A DNA stretch of 64,000 nucleotides from Magnetospirillum sp. (lineage in GTDB: Bacteria > Pseudomonadota > Alphaproteobacteria > CACIAM-22H2): contig JAPZUA010000004.1 in the NCBI GenBank assembly GCA_027532905.1, positions 432,570 through 496,569 on the forward strand, in the 5' to 3' direction. The position numbers and the translations under genes are program-made. Shown one piece after another: positions 53,469 to 63,598 of the stretch. Numbering within the stretch: the first letter of the stretch is position 1; each line of letters starts with the position of its first letter. The notes under the pieces were generated by a model that was not told where the DNA came from, did no database searches, and saw only the letters and a list, made by a program, of their open reading frames with translations.

Positions 53469-56164
53469 TCGGCCTTCTCCTTAAGCAAAAGCGCTTTGAG
53501 CGCGTAAAGCGCTTCAAGCGCTTGTTTGGGGGCAAGTTCGTCGGGATTGAGATCGGCGAGCGCTTTGGACAAAGCACTCGGGGCCGCGTCGGCGCCCGCT
53601 CCAGCATTGGCGGGTCCGCCTTTGGGCCGTGCGGCAAACAGCGGCAGATCTTCGGCGAGCTTGCCGAGATTGCGTTGTTCCGGGCTGCTTTCCAGCGCCG
53701 CCAGAACGGTTTCGGCACGTGCGACGGCGGCGGCCGGCAGGCCTGCGAGCTTGGCCACATGGATGCCGTAGGAACGGTCGGCGGTGCCGGCTGCAATCTC
53801 GTGCAGGAACACGACCTCGCCCTTCCATTCCTTGACGCGCATCGTGCGGCAGGCAAGGCCCGAGAGTTTTGCGGCAAGTGCTGTGAGCTCGTGATAGTGC
53901 GTGGCGAACAAGGCGCGCGCGCGGTTGACGTCGTGCAGATGCTCCACGCACGCCCACGCGATCGAAAGCCCGTCGTAGGTCGCCGTACCGCGCCCGATCT
54001 CGTCGAGAATCACGAGCGAGCGTTCGGTCGCAAGATTGAGGATCGCGGCCGTCTCGACCATTTCGACCATAAACGTCGACCGCCCGCGCGCCAGATCGTC
54101 GGCCGCACCCACGCGGCTGAACAGCCGGTCGGCCACGCCGATACGTGCTGCTTTGGCCGGCACGTAGGATCCGCTCTGCGCCAGAATGGCGATCAACGCG
54201 TTTTGACGCAGATACGTGGATTTGCCGGCCATGTTGGGGCCCGTGACGAGCCACAAAAATTGCCCGCCGTCGGCATCAAGGCGGCAATCGTTGGCGACAA
54301 AACCTTGCGCCTGTTCGGCCAACGCCGCCTCGACGACAGGATGGCGCCCGCCTTCGACTGCGAAGACGCGGCTGCCGTCCACCACAGGCCGGCACCATTC
54401 GCGCTCGACCGCAAGGTCGGCCAAGGCAGCTGCGACGTCGAGTTCGGCCAACGCGCGGGCAGCGCGCAAAATCGCATCGCTGTGCGCGAGCACGTCGCGC
54501 ACGAGGTCGGCGAATATCGAAAGTTCGAGGGCGAGCGCTTTGTCGCGCGCACCCACGACCGCGTTTTCGAGCTCGCCGAGTTCGACCGTGGTGAAGCGCA
54601 CGGCCCCTGCCATCGTCTGGCGATGGATGAAGATGCCGCCGGGCTTCGACAGCCGGTCGGCGACGTTGGCGTTCGCTTCGACGAAATAGCCGATCACATT
54701 GTTGTGTTTGATGCGCAATGTGGAAATACCGGTCGCCTCGACATAGCGCTGCTGCAGAGCAGCCACCAGGCGACGGCTTTCGTCGCGCAGCTCAAGAATG
54801 CGATCGAGCTCGGCGGCAAATCCTGCGCGCACGAAGCCGCCGTCGCGCATATCGAGCGGCAGGTCGGCCCCCAAGGCGCGCGCCAACAGATCGGCCAGCG
54901 CCGAATGTTCGCCCAAATCGTCGAGCGCTTGGCCGATTCCTTCGGGGGCGGCGTCGAGACCTTGTGCGCGCACTTGCGCGCGCACTTGCGGCAAGCGCGC
55001 AAGACCCTGGCCCAACGCCGCCAAATCGCGCGGGCCGCCGCGCTGAAGCGCCAAGCGCTGCACGGCACGCTCGAGATCGGGGAAGCCCTTCAGCGTTTCG
55101 CGCAAGGATGCGCGCGCATGTTCGGACTCGACGAAATAGCCGAGCATGTCGAGCCTGCGGCCGATCGCGCGCGCGTCGGCCAAGGGGGCTGCGAGGCGCG
55201 CGGCCAAAAGACGCGCACCGGCGGCCGTCTGCGTGCGGTCGATCGTGGCGAGCAGCGACCCTTTGCGCTCGCCCGTCTGCGTTTCGGCGATTTCGAGCGA
55301 GCGGCGCGTGGCGGGATCGATCTCAAGCAGGCCAGCCGCCGATTGGCGCTGCGGCGTTTGCAGGCGGCCAACACGGCCTTTTTGCGTGAGTTCGACATAA
55401 TCGACGAGGGCGCCTGCCGCCGCGATTTCCGCGCGTGCGAAGGCGCCGAATCCGTCGAGAGATTTGACGCCATAGAGCGCTTCGAGCCGCCGCTTGGCGT
55501 TTTCGCTGTCGAAGCGCGCGGACGGCAGCGGCGTCAGCGCGCGTTTGAGCGGGGATACAGCGGCAGCAATGTCGTCGCGCGCGAGCAAGCGGTCGGCGAG
55601 CAGCAATTCGCCGGGTGCGATGCGCGCGAGTGCTGCCGACAGGCCCGGTGCCGTGGCCGTTTCGACGCGGAAATCGCCGGTCGAAAGATCGAGCCACGCA
55701 AGGCCAAGCGTGCCGGCCGCTTCCGCCAGGCAGCACAAAAAATTGTTGGCGCGCGCATCGAGCAACGTGTCTTCGGTAAGCGTACCCGGTGTCACGACAC
55801 GCACGACGTCGCGCCGCACGAGGCTTTTGCCGCTGCCGCGTTTTTTGGCCTCGGCCGGGTCTTCGATCTGCTCGCAGATCGCGACACGGAAACCCTGGCG
55901 GATCAGCCTGGCCAAATAGGCTTCGTGCGCGTGCCACGGCACGCCGCACATCGGAATAGGTTCGCCCGCATGCGTGCCGCGGCGCGTGAGCGTGATGTCG
56001 AGCGCCTTGGAAGCGGCGACTGCATCCTCGAAGAACAGCTCGTAGAAATCGCCCATGCGGTAGAACAGCAGCGCACCTTCATGCTGGCGCTTCAATTCCA
56101 GATACTGCGCCATCATCGGCGTGGGGGCTTGGTCGCTTTGCGGCTCGCGGACAGTGTCGGACAT
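53465..56164 (-). CDS. mutS: DNA mismatch repair protein MutS
   Basis: 899 residues from ATG 56164. The mismatch-binding N-terminal motif [11 protein letters not shown] (with the Phe wedge), the clamp and lever domains, and ATPase motifs [13 protein letters not shown] (Walker A) and [11 protein letters not shown] (Walker B) are intact. It recognises mispairs and recruits MutL. Full length; the stop overlaps the SDR start. Confidence 0.97.
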   Translation of the reverse strand: MSDTVREPQSDQAPTPMMAQYLELKRQHEGALLFYRMGDFYELFFEDAVAASKALDITLTRRGTHAGEPIPMCGVPWHAHEAYLARLIRQGFRVAICEQIEDPAEAKKRGSGKSLVRRDVVRVVTPGTLTEDTLLDARANNFLCCLAEAAGTLGLAWLDLSTGDFRVETATAPGLSAALARIAPGELLLADRLLARDDIAAAVSPLKRALTPLPSARFDSENAKRRLEALYGVKSLDGFGAFARAEIAAAGALVDYVELTQKGRVGRLQTPQRQSAAGLLEIDPATRRSLEIAETQTGERKGSLLATIDRTQTAAGARLLAARLAAPLADARAIGRRLDMLGYFVESEHARASLRETLKGFPDLERAVQRLALQRGGPRDLAALGQGLARLPQVRAQVRAQGLDAAPEGIGQALDDLGEHSALADLLARALGADLPLDMRDGGFVRAGFAAELDRILELRDESRRLVAALQQRYVEATGISTLRIKHNNVIGYFVEANANVADRLSKPGGIFIHRQTMAGAVRFTTVELGELENAVVGARDKALALELSIFADLVRDVLAHSDAILRAARALAELDVAAALADLAVEREWCRPVVDGSRVFAVEGGRHPVVEAALAEQAQGFVANDCRLDADGGQFLWLVTGPNMAGKSTYLRQNALIAILAQSGSYVPAKAARIGVADRLFSRVGAADDLARGRSTFMVEMVETAAILNLATERSLVILDEIGRGTATYDGLSIAWACVEHLHDVNRARALFATHYHELTALAAKLSGLACRTMRVKEWKGEVVFLHEIAAGTADRSYGIHVAKLAGLPAAAVARAETVLAALESSPEQRNLGKLAEDLPLFAARPKGGPANAGAGADAAPSALSKALADLNPDELAPKQALEALYALKALLLKEKAE

Positions 56165-56277
56165 TGCAGTGCAGCATTTCCATTGGTTCGTGCGTTTTGA
56201 CGAACGGCACCCGTTCCCCGTACCATGGCGAACCAAAGCCTAGCAAAACGAGTTTCACAGGGAAGGCAAACGCAATT

Positions 56278-58575
56278 ATGGCGAACGAGACCGGGCCCGT
56301 CACCGAACAAGAATCCTTGCTGTTCCACAATCAGGGCGGCAAAGCGGGCAAGATCGAAATCACCGCCACCAAGCCGCTGACGACCCAGCGCGATCTGAGC
56401 CTTGCCTATTCGCCGGGCGTGGCGTGGCCGTGCCTGCACATCGCCAAGAACCCGGACGCCGCCTACGACTATACGGCCAAGGGCAATCTCGTGGCCGTGA
56501 TCTCGAACGGCACGGCCGTGCTGGGCTTGGGCGATCTGGGTGCGCTGGGCGGCAAACCCGTGATGGAAGGCAAAGCCGTTCTGTTCAAGCGTTTTGCCGA
56601 CGTCGATTCGATCGATATCGAGGTCGATACCAAGGACGTCGACAAGTTCGTCGAGTGCGTGCGCTATATCGGCGTCACGTTCGGCGGCATCAATCTCGAA
56701 GACATCAAAGCACCCGAGTGTTTCGTGATCGAGCAGCGCTTGCGCGAGCTCCTCGACATTCCGGTTTTCCACGATGACCAGCACGGCACGGCCATCGTTG
56801 CGGCGGCCGGCCTCATCAACGCGCTGGATCTCACGGGCCGCGACATGCGCACGACCAAGATGGTCATCAACGGCGCGGGCTCGGCTGGTATTGCGTGCGC
56901 CGAGCTCGTGAAGTCGCTCGGCATGCCGCACGAAAACGTGATCCTGTGCGATACCAAGGGCGTGATCTACCAGGGCCGCACCGACTCCATGAACCAGTGG
57001 AAATCGGCGCATGCCGTGCCGACCAAGGCGCGCACGCTGACCGAAGCGCTTGCGGGGGCGGACGTTTTCTTCGGCCTGTCGGTCAAGGGTGCGCTCACGC
57101 AGGACATGCTGAAGACGATGGCGCCCAAGCCCATCATCTTCGCGATGGCCAATCCCGATCCCGAAATCACGCCCGAGGAAGCCAAGGCGGCACGGCCCGA
57201 CTGCATCATCGCCACGGGCCGGTCGGACTACGCGAACCAGGTCAACAACGTGCTGGGCTTCCCCTTCATCTTTCGCGGTGCGCTCGACGTGCGCGCGCGC
57301 ACGATCAATGAAGCGATGAAGGCCGCCGCAGCACACGCGATCGCCGAGCTTGCGCGCGAAGACGTGCCCGACGATCTTGACGCCGCCTACGGCGGCCAAC
57401 GCCTGCGCTACGGGCCCGACTACATCATCCCCGTGCCCTTCGATCCGCGGCTGATTTCGGTCGTCCCTGCGGCCGTCGCGCAAGCCGCGATGGATTCAGG
57501 CGTTGCCCGCAAACCCATCGCCGACATGGCGGCATATCGCCATTCGCTCAATCTGCGCCGCGATCCGACGGGGGCGATGCTCGACCGCATCTTCGAGACC
57601 GTGCGCGCCAACCCCAAGCGCACTGTGTTCGCCGAAGGCGAAGACGAAAAGACGATCCGCGCCGCGATCAGCTACCGCAATTCGGGCTACGGCACGCCGG
57701 TGCTGATCGGCCGCGTCGAGCGCATCGAGGCGACGATGGCGGCGATGGGCCTGACCGATAGCCCGGCCGAGCTCGGCCTCGAGATCCACAATGCGCGCCT
57801 GTCGCGCGACAACACGCGCTACACCGATTTTCTCTACGCCAAGCTGCGCCGCCAGGGCTATCTGCAGCGCGACTGCCAGCGCCTCGTGAACCAGGACCGC
57901 AACATCTTCGCGGCGACCATGGTGGCCGTGGGCGACGCCGACGCGATGGTGACGGGCACCACGCGCAGCTACTACCAGGCGCTCGACGACGTGCGCCGCG
58001 TGATCGACGTCGAGAAGGGCAAGCGCTGCATCGGCGTGTCGGTGATGATGACCAAGGAGCGCACGGTGTTCATCGCCGACGCGACGGTGACGGAACTCCC
58101 CACCGCGCGCGACATGGCCGAAATCGCGATCGGCGCCGCCGCCGCCGCAAGGCGCCTCGGCCACGAGCCGCGCGTGGCGCTGACCTCGTTCTCGAATTTC
58201 GGCAATCCGCAGCGCGAGAAGGCAACGCAGGTGCGCGAGGCAGTGCAGGAACTCGAAAACATGGCCGAGGGCGGGCGCACGATTGATTTCGAATATGACG
58301 GCGAAATGAGCCCGGACGTGGCCCTCGACTACGATCTGATGCGCAGCCTGTTTCCGTTCTGCCGCCTCACGGGCCCTGCCAACGTGCTCGTGATGCCGGG
58401 CCTGCATTCGGCGAATATTTCGTCGAAGCTCGTGCAGAAACTCGCGGGCGGCACAATGCTCGGGCCGATCCTGATCGGCCTGTCGAAGCCGGCGCAGATC
58501 GTGCCGATCGGTGCATCGGTCGGCGAGATCGTCAATATGGCGGCCCTTGCCGCCTTCCAGTCGATCACGCGGTAG
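56278..58575 (+). CDS. maeB: NADP-dependent malic enzyme with phosphotransacetylase-like domain
   Basis: 765 residues, ATG preceded by GGAAGG. N-terminal malic enzyme domain ([33 protein letters not shown] for NADP) and C-terminal phosphate-acetyltransferase-like domain (about 435-765, [14 protein letters not shown]), the MaeB layout. It decarboxylates malate to pyruvate. Divergent from mutS. A perfect 9-bp hairpin follows the stop. Confidence 0.95.
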   Translation: MANETGPVTEQESLLFHNQGGKAGKIEITATKPLTTQRDLSLAYSPGVAWPCLHIAKNPDAAYDYTAKGNLVAVISNGTAVLGLGDLGALGGKPVMEGKAVLFKRFADVDSIDIEVDTKDVDKFVECVRYIGVTFGGINLEDIKAPECFVIEQRLRELLDIPVFHDDQHGTAIVAAAGLINALDLTGRDMRTTKMVINGAGSAGIACAELVKSLGMPHENVILCDTKGVIYQGRTDSMNQWKSAHAVPTKARTLTEALAGADVFFGLSVKGALTQDMLKTMAPKPIIFAMANPDPEITPEEAKAARPDCIIATGRSDYANQVNNVLGFPFIFRGALDVRARTINEAMKAAAAHAIAELAREDVPDDLDAAYGGQRLRYGPDYIIPVPFDPRLISVVPAAVAQAAMDSGVARKPIADMAAYRHSLNLRRDPTGAMLDRIFETVRANPKRTVFAEGEDEKTIRAAISYRNSGYGTPVLIGRVERIEATMAAMGLTDSPAELGLEIHNARLSRDNTRYTDFLYAKLRRQGYLQRDCQRLVNQDRNIFAATMVAVGDADAMVTGTTRSYYQALDDVRRVIDVEKGKRCIGVSVMMTKERTVFIADATVTELPTARDMAEIAIGAAAAARRLGHEPRVALTSFSNFGNPQREKATQVREAVQELENMAEGGRTIDFEYDGEMSPDVALDYDLMRSLFPFCRLTGPANVLVMPGLHSANISSKLVQKLAGGTMLGPILIGLSKPAQIVPIGASVGEIVNMAALAAFQSITR

Positions 58576-58576
58576 A

Positions 58577-58598
58577 GCGAGGCCCGGCAGGGCCTCGC
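58577..58598. terminator. Hairpin between convergent maeB and bfr
   Basis: GCGAGGCCC and GGGCCTCGC pair perfectly over 9 bp around a GGCA loop, in the 29-bp gap between the convergent genes. No U-tract follows on either strand, so it may work as a weak bidirectional terminator or as an end-protecting stem. Confidence 0.55.
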
Positions 58599-58604
58599 CT
58601 ACGC

Positions 58605-59087
58605 TCAGCTCGACGCGCCGGGTTCCATCTGGCTCTGCAGATAGTTCTGCACGCCGACCTTCTCGATCAGCGCGAGCTGGGTTTCGAGATAATCGATATG
58701 TTCTTCGGTGTCGTCGAGAATGTGCAGCAGCATGTCGCGCGACACGTAGTCGTGCGCGCCTTCGCAGACTTTGATCGCCGCCTGAAGCATCGGCCGCGCG
58801 TTTCTCTCGAGATCGAGATCGCACGCGAGACCCTCGGGAACGGTCTCGCCGATCTTCAGTTTGCCGAGATCCTGGAGATTGGGATGGCCGTCGAGCATCA
58901 GAATGCGCTCGATCACCTTGTCGGCGTGTTTCATCTCCTCGATCGACTCGTCGTATTCGTGTTTGGCGAGCTTGGCGAAGCCCCACTGCCGCCACATCCG
59001 CGCATGCAGGAAATACTGGTTCACGGCGGTGAGTTCGTTGGTCAGCAGCTTGTTGAGTTCGGCCAGAACGGCCTTGTCGCCTTTCAT
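58605..59087 (-). CDS. bfr: Bacterioferritin
   Basis: 160 residues. Ferroxidase ligands are seen in [35 protein letters not shown] and [18 protein letters not shown], with the haem-ligand Met in ILMLDGHP. It stores iron in a 24-mer shell. The ATG overlaps the stop of the 41-aa membrane peptide (ATGA), tying it to the bfd operon. Confidence 0.95.
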   Translation of the reverse strand: MKGDKAVLAELNKLLTNELTAVNQYFLHARMWRQWGFAKLAKHEYDESIEEMKHADKVIERILMLDGHPNLQDLGKLKIGETVPEGLACDLDLERNARPMLQAAIKVCEGAHDYVSRDMLLHILDDTEEHIDYLETQLALIEKVGVQNYLQSQMEPGASS

Positions 59088-59209
59088 CGATTTCCTCGCT
59101 TGTTCGAGTCGCGCGCAGAATCGCGCAACGCAACCCTTAAGCGCAAGAAAATTGTGATCGCCGCCCCGGCGACCGCGCAGCCGACGGCAACGGCGAGCGC
59201 GGCGCTCAT
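59084..59209 (-). CDS. 41-aa membrane peptide between bfd and bfr
   Basis: A short frame with ATGA overlaps at both ends (59206-59209 with bfd, 59084-59087 with bfr). Residues 4-25 ([21 protein letters not shown]) form one membrane helix, followed by a basic tail ending NKRGNR. The double overlap is strong evidence that it is translated as a fixed part of the operon. No known family. It might place iron release or reduction at the membrane. Confidence 0.6.
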   Translation of the reverse strand: MSAALAVAVGCAVAGAAITIFLRLRVALRDSARDSNKRGNR

Positions 59210-59391
59210 TCGGCGGCGGCGGCCGACATTGTTTGGCGCTCGAGTGTGGCGCGGATCTCGGGAATGCACTTGCCGCAGCAGGGCGGCGCATCGGCCATGC
59301 GCTCGAACAACGCGCGCACGGTCCGGCAACCCGCTTCGCGCGCAGCCTCGACTTGCGAGGCTCGAATTCCATGGCAGTTGCAAAGAAACAT
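59206..59391 (-). CDS. bfd: Bacterioferritin-associated ferredoxin
   Basis: 61 residues with the BFD-type [2Fe-2S] ligands CNC at the N-terminus (FLCNCHG) and CCGKC near 38-42. It reduces the haem of bacterioferritin to release iron. First gene of the bfd, 41-aa peptide, bfr operon, with a palindromic iron-box-like site upstream. Confidence 0.93.
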   Translation of the reverse strand: MFLCNCHGIRASQVEAAREAGCRTVRALFERMADAPPCCGKCIPEIRATLERQTMSAAAAE

Positions 59392-59430
59392 TCAGCCGCC
59401 TCCCAAGAGTGAGGGAAGCACGATAGCTCA

Positions 59431-59449
59431 ATTGAGAATGCTTCTCAAT
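59431..59449 (-). promoter_or_regulatory. Iron-box-like palindrome before bfd
   Basis: ATTGAGAA-TGC-TTCTCAAT is a perfect 8-3-8 palindrome 40 bp before the bfd ATG. An overlapping CTCAATTGAG palindrome (59428-59437) adjoins it. On the minus strand, TTGAGA and TATCGT 17 bp apart make a possible promoter whose -35 lies inside the palindrome. The spacing and TTCTCAA arms match Fur/Irr-type iron-control elements of alphaproteobacteria. Which of the two regulators binds cannot be told. Confidence 0.6.
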
Positions 59450-59467
59450 AGCAAAATATGCCGCAGC

Positions 59468-60313
59468 CTACCCCCTAAGACCACGCACGACCGCGAGATA
59501 ATCGGGATCGTCGGGGCTGTAGAGGCCGTGGCGCACAAAAAAATCGATCAGCACGAGATTGCAGTTGTATTTGAATTCGTTCGTGTCGGCGACGATGCGC
59601 GCCACGTCCCGCCACGGCCACAGGAAAAATTCTTCGATCTCGCCGTCGGTGTTGCGCGGCACGAAATCGGCCGGCATTTCGAGATCGTAGCAAAACTGCA
59701 CATCGGGCTTGAGCCCGTCGGCCGCATCCATTTTGTAGGCGATCGCTCCCACGCTGATCGCCTGCGCCGCCAAAGCTTTGGGGATGCCCGCTTCTTCCGC
59801 GCATTCCTTGGCAAGATTTTCGCGAAGGCCCAAGCCCACGGGCTGGCCGCCGGCGACCGTATTGTCGAGCATGCCGGGATAAGTCGGCTTCACGCGCGAC
59901 CGGCGGGCGACCCAAATATGGATGCCGTCTTCCTTGCGCACATAGCCTGTCATGTGCACGCCGTAGCTGCGCATGCCGAAATGCGGGGCGGCCGCCCGCT
60001 CGATTTGGAAAAGCGGTGATGCGCCCCATTCAAGCAAAGCGGGATAGGCTTCGTTGCGCCGCCCGCCGACGATGCCTTCGGCCTCGAGTGCGCGCACGAC
60101 CGTGTCGAGCGCAGCCGTGCGTGCTGCAGGATTTGCGAGCGTTTCGGCGAGTGCGACACGGTTGGCCGCAACGTCGAACACCGAAGGAAAGCCGCGCAGG
60201 CGTTCGGCGAGTTTGTGGCGCACGGCCCCCACCTGGTGCCCCGCAACGACGAACGGCCGAAAGGCGGCGGGATCGTGCGTGTTGCATTCGACGATGCGGT
60301 CGAGAAATGACAT
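59468..60313 (-). CDS. DUF4743/Nudix hydrolase
   Basis: 281 residues. The N-terminal DUF4743 domain (about 1-110) leads into a Nudix domain. The box is altered: RENLAKECAEEAGI keeps the EE and Gly, but the first Glu and the Arg of the consensus are changed (Leu and Lys). Relatives such as the Nudix part of yeast Tnr3 and plant Nudix 20/24 hydrolyse damaged thiamine diphosphate. The same role is possible here. Divergent from the acyl-CoA dehydrogenase. Confidence 0.8.
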   Translation of the reverse strand: MSFLDRIVECNTHDPAAFRPFVVAGHQVGAVRHKLAERLRGFPSVFDVAANRVALAETLANPAARTAALDTVVRALEAEGIVGGRRNEAYPALLEWGASPLFQIERAAAPHFGMRSYGVHMTGYVRKEDGIHIWVARRSRVKPTYPGMLDNTVAGGQPVGLGLRENLAKECAEEAGIPKALAAQAISVGAIAYKMDAADGLKPDVQFCYDLEMPADFVPRNTDGEIEEFFLWPWRDVARIVADTNEFKYNCNLVLIDFFVRHGLYSPDDPDYLAVVRGLRG

Positions 60314-60374
60314 GGAACGGCTCCGCGGAGAAAACTGGTTCGCTCGGGCGCCGTTCTATAGCATAGGTGCTTCG

Positions 60375-61988
60375 ATGTTTTCCCCCGCCCTTGTCGCGTG
60401 CCGAAATCTTGAAGAAGCTGCGCGTGTTGCGTTGGCCGCGCGCGTTCTTCGCGACGGGCGCGTGGACGCAGCGGCACTCGCGCAGCACCAGATGGCAGCA
60501 CACGGCTATGCGTGGCTTGCCGCCAATGTGGCGGGCTTGAATGCGTTGGCCGAGTGGGCCGCGCGCGCATCTGCCGATCCGGCGGCCGCAATTCTCGCCC
60601 GGCTCGGTTTTGCCGAAGGACTCGGCCGCCTTGCCTTCGGTATCGCGATCAGCCAGAGCGAAACGGTGCGGCCCGCCGAAATGGGCATTGCCGCAGAGGC
60701 CGCTGCTTTCGCCGCCGACCCCGCCGTTGCGGCTTTGGTGGGTGATGAAGCGCTGCCCGAGCTGCGCCGCCGCCTCGTCGAAAGCATGGAAACGGAGCGG
60801 CTCGCGGCCGACCCCGATCTCGAAGACGATTCGTTGGCGCAGATGCGAGAGACGCTGCGGCGCTTCGCGAAGACGGAAATCGCACCGCATGCCAACGACT
60901 GGCACCGGCATGACCGTAAGATTCCGCTCGATGTGATCGAAAAGCTTGGGCGCCTCGGCGTGTTCGGCCTGTGCGTGCCCGAGGAATTTGGCGGGCTTGG
61001 GCTCGGCAAGATCGCGATGTGCGTGGCCTCCGAAGAATTGTCGGCCGCCCATCTCGCGACCGGCTCGCTTGCCACGCGCGCCGAAATCGCCGCCGAGCTT
61101 GTGCGCGGCGGCGGTACGGCGGCACAACGCGCGCACTGGCTGCCCGCCCTTGCGTCGGGCGCTTGCCTTGCGGCCGCGTGTTTCACCGAACCCGACACGG
61201 GCTCCGATCTCGGGGCGATCACCACACGTGCGACGTTCGACGGGCGCGTGTGGCGCCTCACCGGTGCCAAAAGCTGGGCCACGCATGCGGCACGCGCCGA
61301 TTTGCTCGTGGTGTTGGCGCGCACCGATTCCGCCAGCAAAGACCATCGCGGCCTGTCGATTTTCTTGGCGCCGAGGCCGCGCGGCCACGACGGCGATCCG
61401 TTTCCGGTGGCAGGCCTCAAGGGCAGCGAGATCGCCACACTCGGCTATCGCGGCATGGGCGAATACGAGCTCGCCTTCGACGGTTTCGAAGTGCCGGCCG
61501 ACGGGCTGCTGGGCAACGCGACCGGCGAAGGTTTTCGTCAATTGATGGCGACGTTCGAGACCGCACGCATCCAGACGGCCGCGCGCGCCGTCGGCGTGGC
61601 GCAAGCAGCCACGCTTGCGGCCCTTGCCTATGCGCGCACACGGCGCCAGTTCGGCAAAGCGATCGTCGAATTTCCGCGCGTGCACGGCAAGCTCGCCGCG
61701 ATGGCGGTCGAAACCACGGTCGCGCGCCTGCTCACAAGGCGGGCGGCAAGCACCAAGGATTCGGGCCGGCGCTGCGACATCGAAGCCGGGATCGCCAAGC
61801 TCTATGCCGCGCGCGCGGCCTGGGTCGCCGCCGACGATTGCGTACAGATCCATGGCGGCAACGGCTATGCACTCGAATACGACGCGGCCCGCCTATTGGC
61901 GGATGCGCGCATTCTGAATATCTTCGAAGGGGCCGCCGAGATCCAAGCCAACATCGTGGCGCGCGGCTTGTTGGAACGGAGAAACTGA
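60375..61988 (+). CDS. Acyl-CoA dehydrogenase
   Basis: 537 residues from ATG 60375. An N-terminal extension of about 130 residues precedes the standard fold (FGLCVPEEFGGLG, CFTEPDTGSDLGAI, TGAKSWATHA for FAD, RRQFGKAIVEF and QIHGGNGYALEYDAARLLADARI). The final segment has the region of the catalytic Glu (IFEGAAEIQANIVARG). FAD-dependent oxidation of an acyl-CoA is expected, passing electrons to ETF, whose beta subunit is encoded nearby (63599). Confidence 0.92.
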   Translation: MFSPALVACRNLEEAARVALAARVLRDGRVDAAALAQHQMAAHGYAWLAANVAGLNALAEWAARASADPAAAILARLGFAEGLGRLAFGIAISQSETVRPAEMGIAAEAAAFAADPAVAALVGDEALPELRRRLVESMETERLAADPDLEDDSLAQMRETLRRFAKTEIAPHANDWHRHDRKIPLDVIEKLGRLGVFGLCVPEEFGGLGLGKIAMCVASEELSAAHLATGSLATRAEIAAELVRGGGTAAQRAHWLPALASGACLAAACFTEPDTGSDLGAITTRATFDGRVWRLTGAKSWATHAARADLLVVLARTDSASKDHRGLSIFLAPRPRGHDGDPFPVAGLKGSEIATLGYRGMGEYELAFDGFEVPADGLLGNATGEGFRQLMATFETARIQTAARAVGVAQAATLAALAYARTRRQFGKAIVEFPRVHGKLAAMAVETTVARLLTRRAASTKDSGRRCDIEAGIAKLYAARAAWVAADDCVQIHGGNGYALEYDAARLLADARILNIFEGAAEIQANIVARGLLERRN

Positions 61989-61993
61989 CGACG

Positions 61994-62431
61994 ATGCGGT
62001 TTTTGTTTTCGGCATTTCTTGCGCTGCTGCTGCTCGCAGCAGCCCCTGCCTTCGCCAACGAAGCCGAATGGCGGCGCATCGGCACCGAGCTGCGCTTGCG
62101 CGACGTCGACGGGTTCGTTGCGACCGTCAAGAGTATTCGCGAAACAGGCCGCCTGCCGCGCGAGCGCTATCTCGACAAGGACGCGGCCGAAAAGGCCGGC
62201 TGGCGGCCGGGTGCGGACCTTTGCCGTGTGGCACCCGGCAAAGCAATCGGCGGCGACCGCTTCTGGAACCGCGAAGGGCGCCTGCCCAACGCCGCCAACC
62301 GGCGCTGGACCGAGGCCGATCTCGACTATGCGTGCGGACGACGCAACGCCAAACGGTTGGTTTTTTCGAGCGACCGTCTGATTTTCGTAACGCTCGATCA
62401 TTACGAATCGTTCCGCGAGGTGCCGCGATGA
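61994..62431 (+). CDS. Secreted barnase-type ribonuclease
   Basis: 145 residues. Signal peptide 1-21 ending AFA, then a mature barnase fold with all key residues: Glu107 in RWTEADLDY, Arg117 and Arg121 in RRNAKRLVFSSD, His136 in LDHYESF, plus the VAPGKAIGGDRF strand. Two Cys (77 and 114) could form a disulfide. It cuts single-stranded RNA after guanine. The stop overlaps the barstar ATG. Confidence 0.92.
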   Translation: MRFLFSAFLALLLLAAAPAFANEAEWRRIGTELRLRDVDGFVATVKSIRETGRLPRERYLDKDAAEKAGWRPGADLCRVAPGKAIGGDRFWNREGRLPNAANRRWTEADLDYACGRRNAKRLVFSSDRLIFVTLDHYESFREVPR

Positions 62432-62697
62432 AACGCGCGAGATTGGGTCCCGAACACGACACGATGGAAAAGGTCTATCGCCAGATCGCGGCCGATCTGC
62501 AGCTCTCGGCACATTTTGCGCACAATCTCGATGCGCTGTGGGATGCGCTCTTGCGCGACGTCGAAGGTCCGTTCGAGATCGTGTGGCCGCAAGCCGCAAC
62601 GGCCGGCAAGTCCATCGGCCCCAAATTCAAAGCCTTGCTGGCATTGCTGGGCGAGCTTGAAGAAGCGCGCGGCGATTTCAAATTCAAGCGGCGCTAG
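62428..62697 (+). CDS. Barstar-type ribonuclease inhibitor
   Basis: 89 residues from ATG 62428 (ATGA overlap with the RNase gene). The barstar signature HNLDALWDALLRDVEG is present, with acidic residues for binding the RNase active site. It protects the cytoplasm from the RNase before export. It is shorter at the N-terminus than Bacillus barstar. Confidence 0.88.
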   Translation: MKRARLGPEHDTMEKVYRQIAADLQLSAHFAHNLDALWDALLRDVEGPFEIVWPQAATAGKSIGPKFKALLALLGELEEARGDFKFKRR

Positions 62698-62729
62698 ACT
62701 TCCGCCGATCCGCGGCCTACATCGTGGCC

Positions 62730-62942
62730 ATGGATATGCTGCTTGTCGTTCTGCCCTACGCGATCGGGGTCGCCATTCTGGGCGTCATCGTGTCGCTGTT
62801 CACCGGCCTTGGCGGCATGGCCCAGGGCGGGGCCTTCAACAAACGCCACGGCAACCGCATGATGCGCTGGCGCGTGGGCCTGCAGGGCCTCGCACTGGTG
62901 CTGCTGATTTTCTACGTATGGGTCAAAAGAAACCATGGTTAG
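62730..62942 (+). CDS. HIG1-domain twin-transmembrane protein
   Basis: 70 residues from ATG 62730. Two membrane helices (about 5-30 and 48-65) flank a short loop with GGAFNKRHGNRMMRWRV, the HIG1 signature. Bacterial members are linked to terminal oxidases and hypoxia, as RcfA/RcfB are in mitochondria. The stop overlaps the next ATG. Confidence 0.82.
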   Translation: MDMLLVVLPYAIGVAILGVIVSLFTGLGGMAQGGAFNKRHGNRMMRWRVGLQGLALVLLIFYVWVKRNHG

Positions 62943-63498
62943 GCTGACGCGCATCTACACCAAAGGCGGCGACACGGGCCAGACGTCGCTGGGCGACGGC
63001 GAACGCGTCGACAAGTTCGACGACCGCGTCGGCGCCTACGGCACGGTCGACGAGGCCAATGCCTGCATCGGCCTCGCACGCCTCCATGCCACAGGCCCGA
63101 TCGACGCGATGCTGGCTGCCATCCAGAACGATCTGTTCGACCTCGGTGCCGATCTCTGCACGCCCGAAACGCCGGATCCAAAATATCCGCCTTTGCGCAT
63201 CGTCGAAGCGCAGATCGAACGGCTCGAGCGCGAGATCGACGCCATGAACGCGGCCTTGGCGCCGCTCAACTCATTCATCCTGCCCGGCGGCAGTGCGCTT
63301 GCGGCCAATCTGCATCTGGCGCGCACGGTCGCACGCCGCGCCGAGCGCGAAATCGTGCGGCTTGCCGCACACACGCAGATCAACCCGGCCGCGATCCGCT
63401 ACATCAACCGCCTGTCGGACCATCTGTTCGTGCTGTCGCGCCACGCCAACGAAGACGGGGCCAGCGACGTGCTGTGGGTGCCGGGCAAGAACCGCTAG
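62935..63498 (+). CDS. PduO-type cob(I)alamin adenosyltransferase
   Basis: 187 residues. Motifs [18 protein letters not shown] (ATP loop), [14 protein letters not shown] and [12 protein letters not shown] are those of the PduO/EutT-like family. It adds the adenosyl group to cobalamin to make coenzyme B12. It starts 8 bp inside the HIG1 gene. Confidence 0.93.
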   Translation: MVRLTRIYTKGGDTGQTSLGDGERVDKFDDRVGAYGTVDEANACIGLARLHATGPIDAMLAAIQNDLFDLGADLCTPETPDPKYPPLRIVEAQIERLEREIDAMNAALAPLNSFILPGGSALAANLHLARTVARRAEREIVRLAAHTQINPAAIRYINRLSDHLFVLSRHANEDGASDVLWVPGKNR

Positions 63499-63598
63499 CA
63501 CGCAGCTGGCAGCCCTGCCGGGCGCTCGATTGACGGGCGCGGGCGGCCCGCCTATTGTCCGGCTCCTGTTTTTCGAACAAAAGAGCCAGGTTCTGCCA

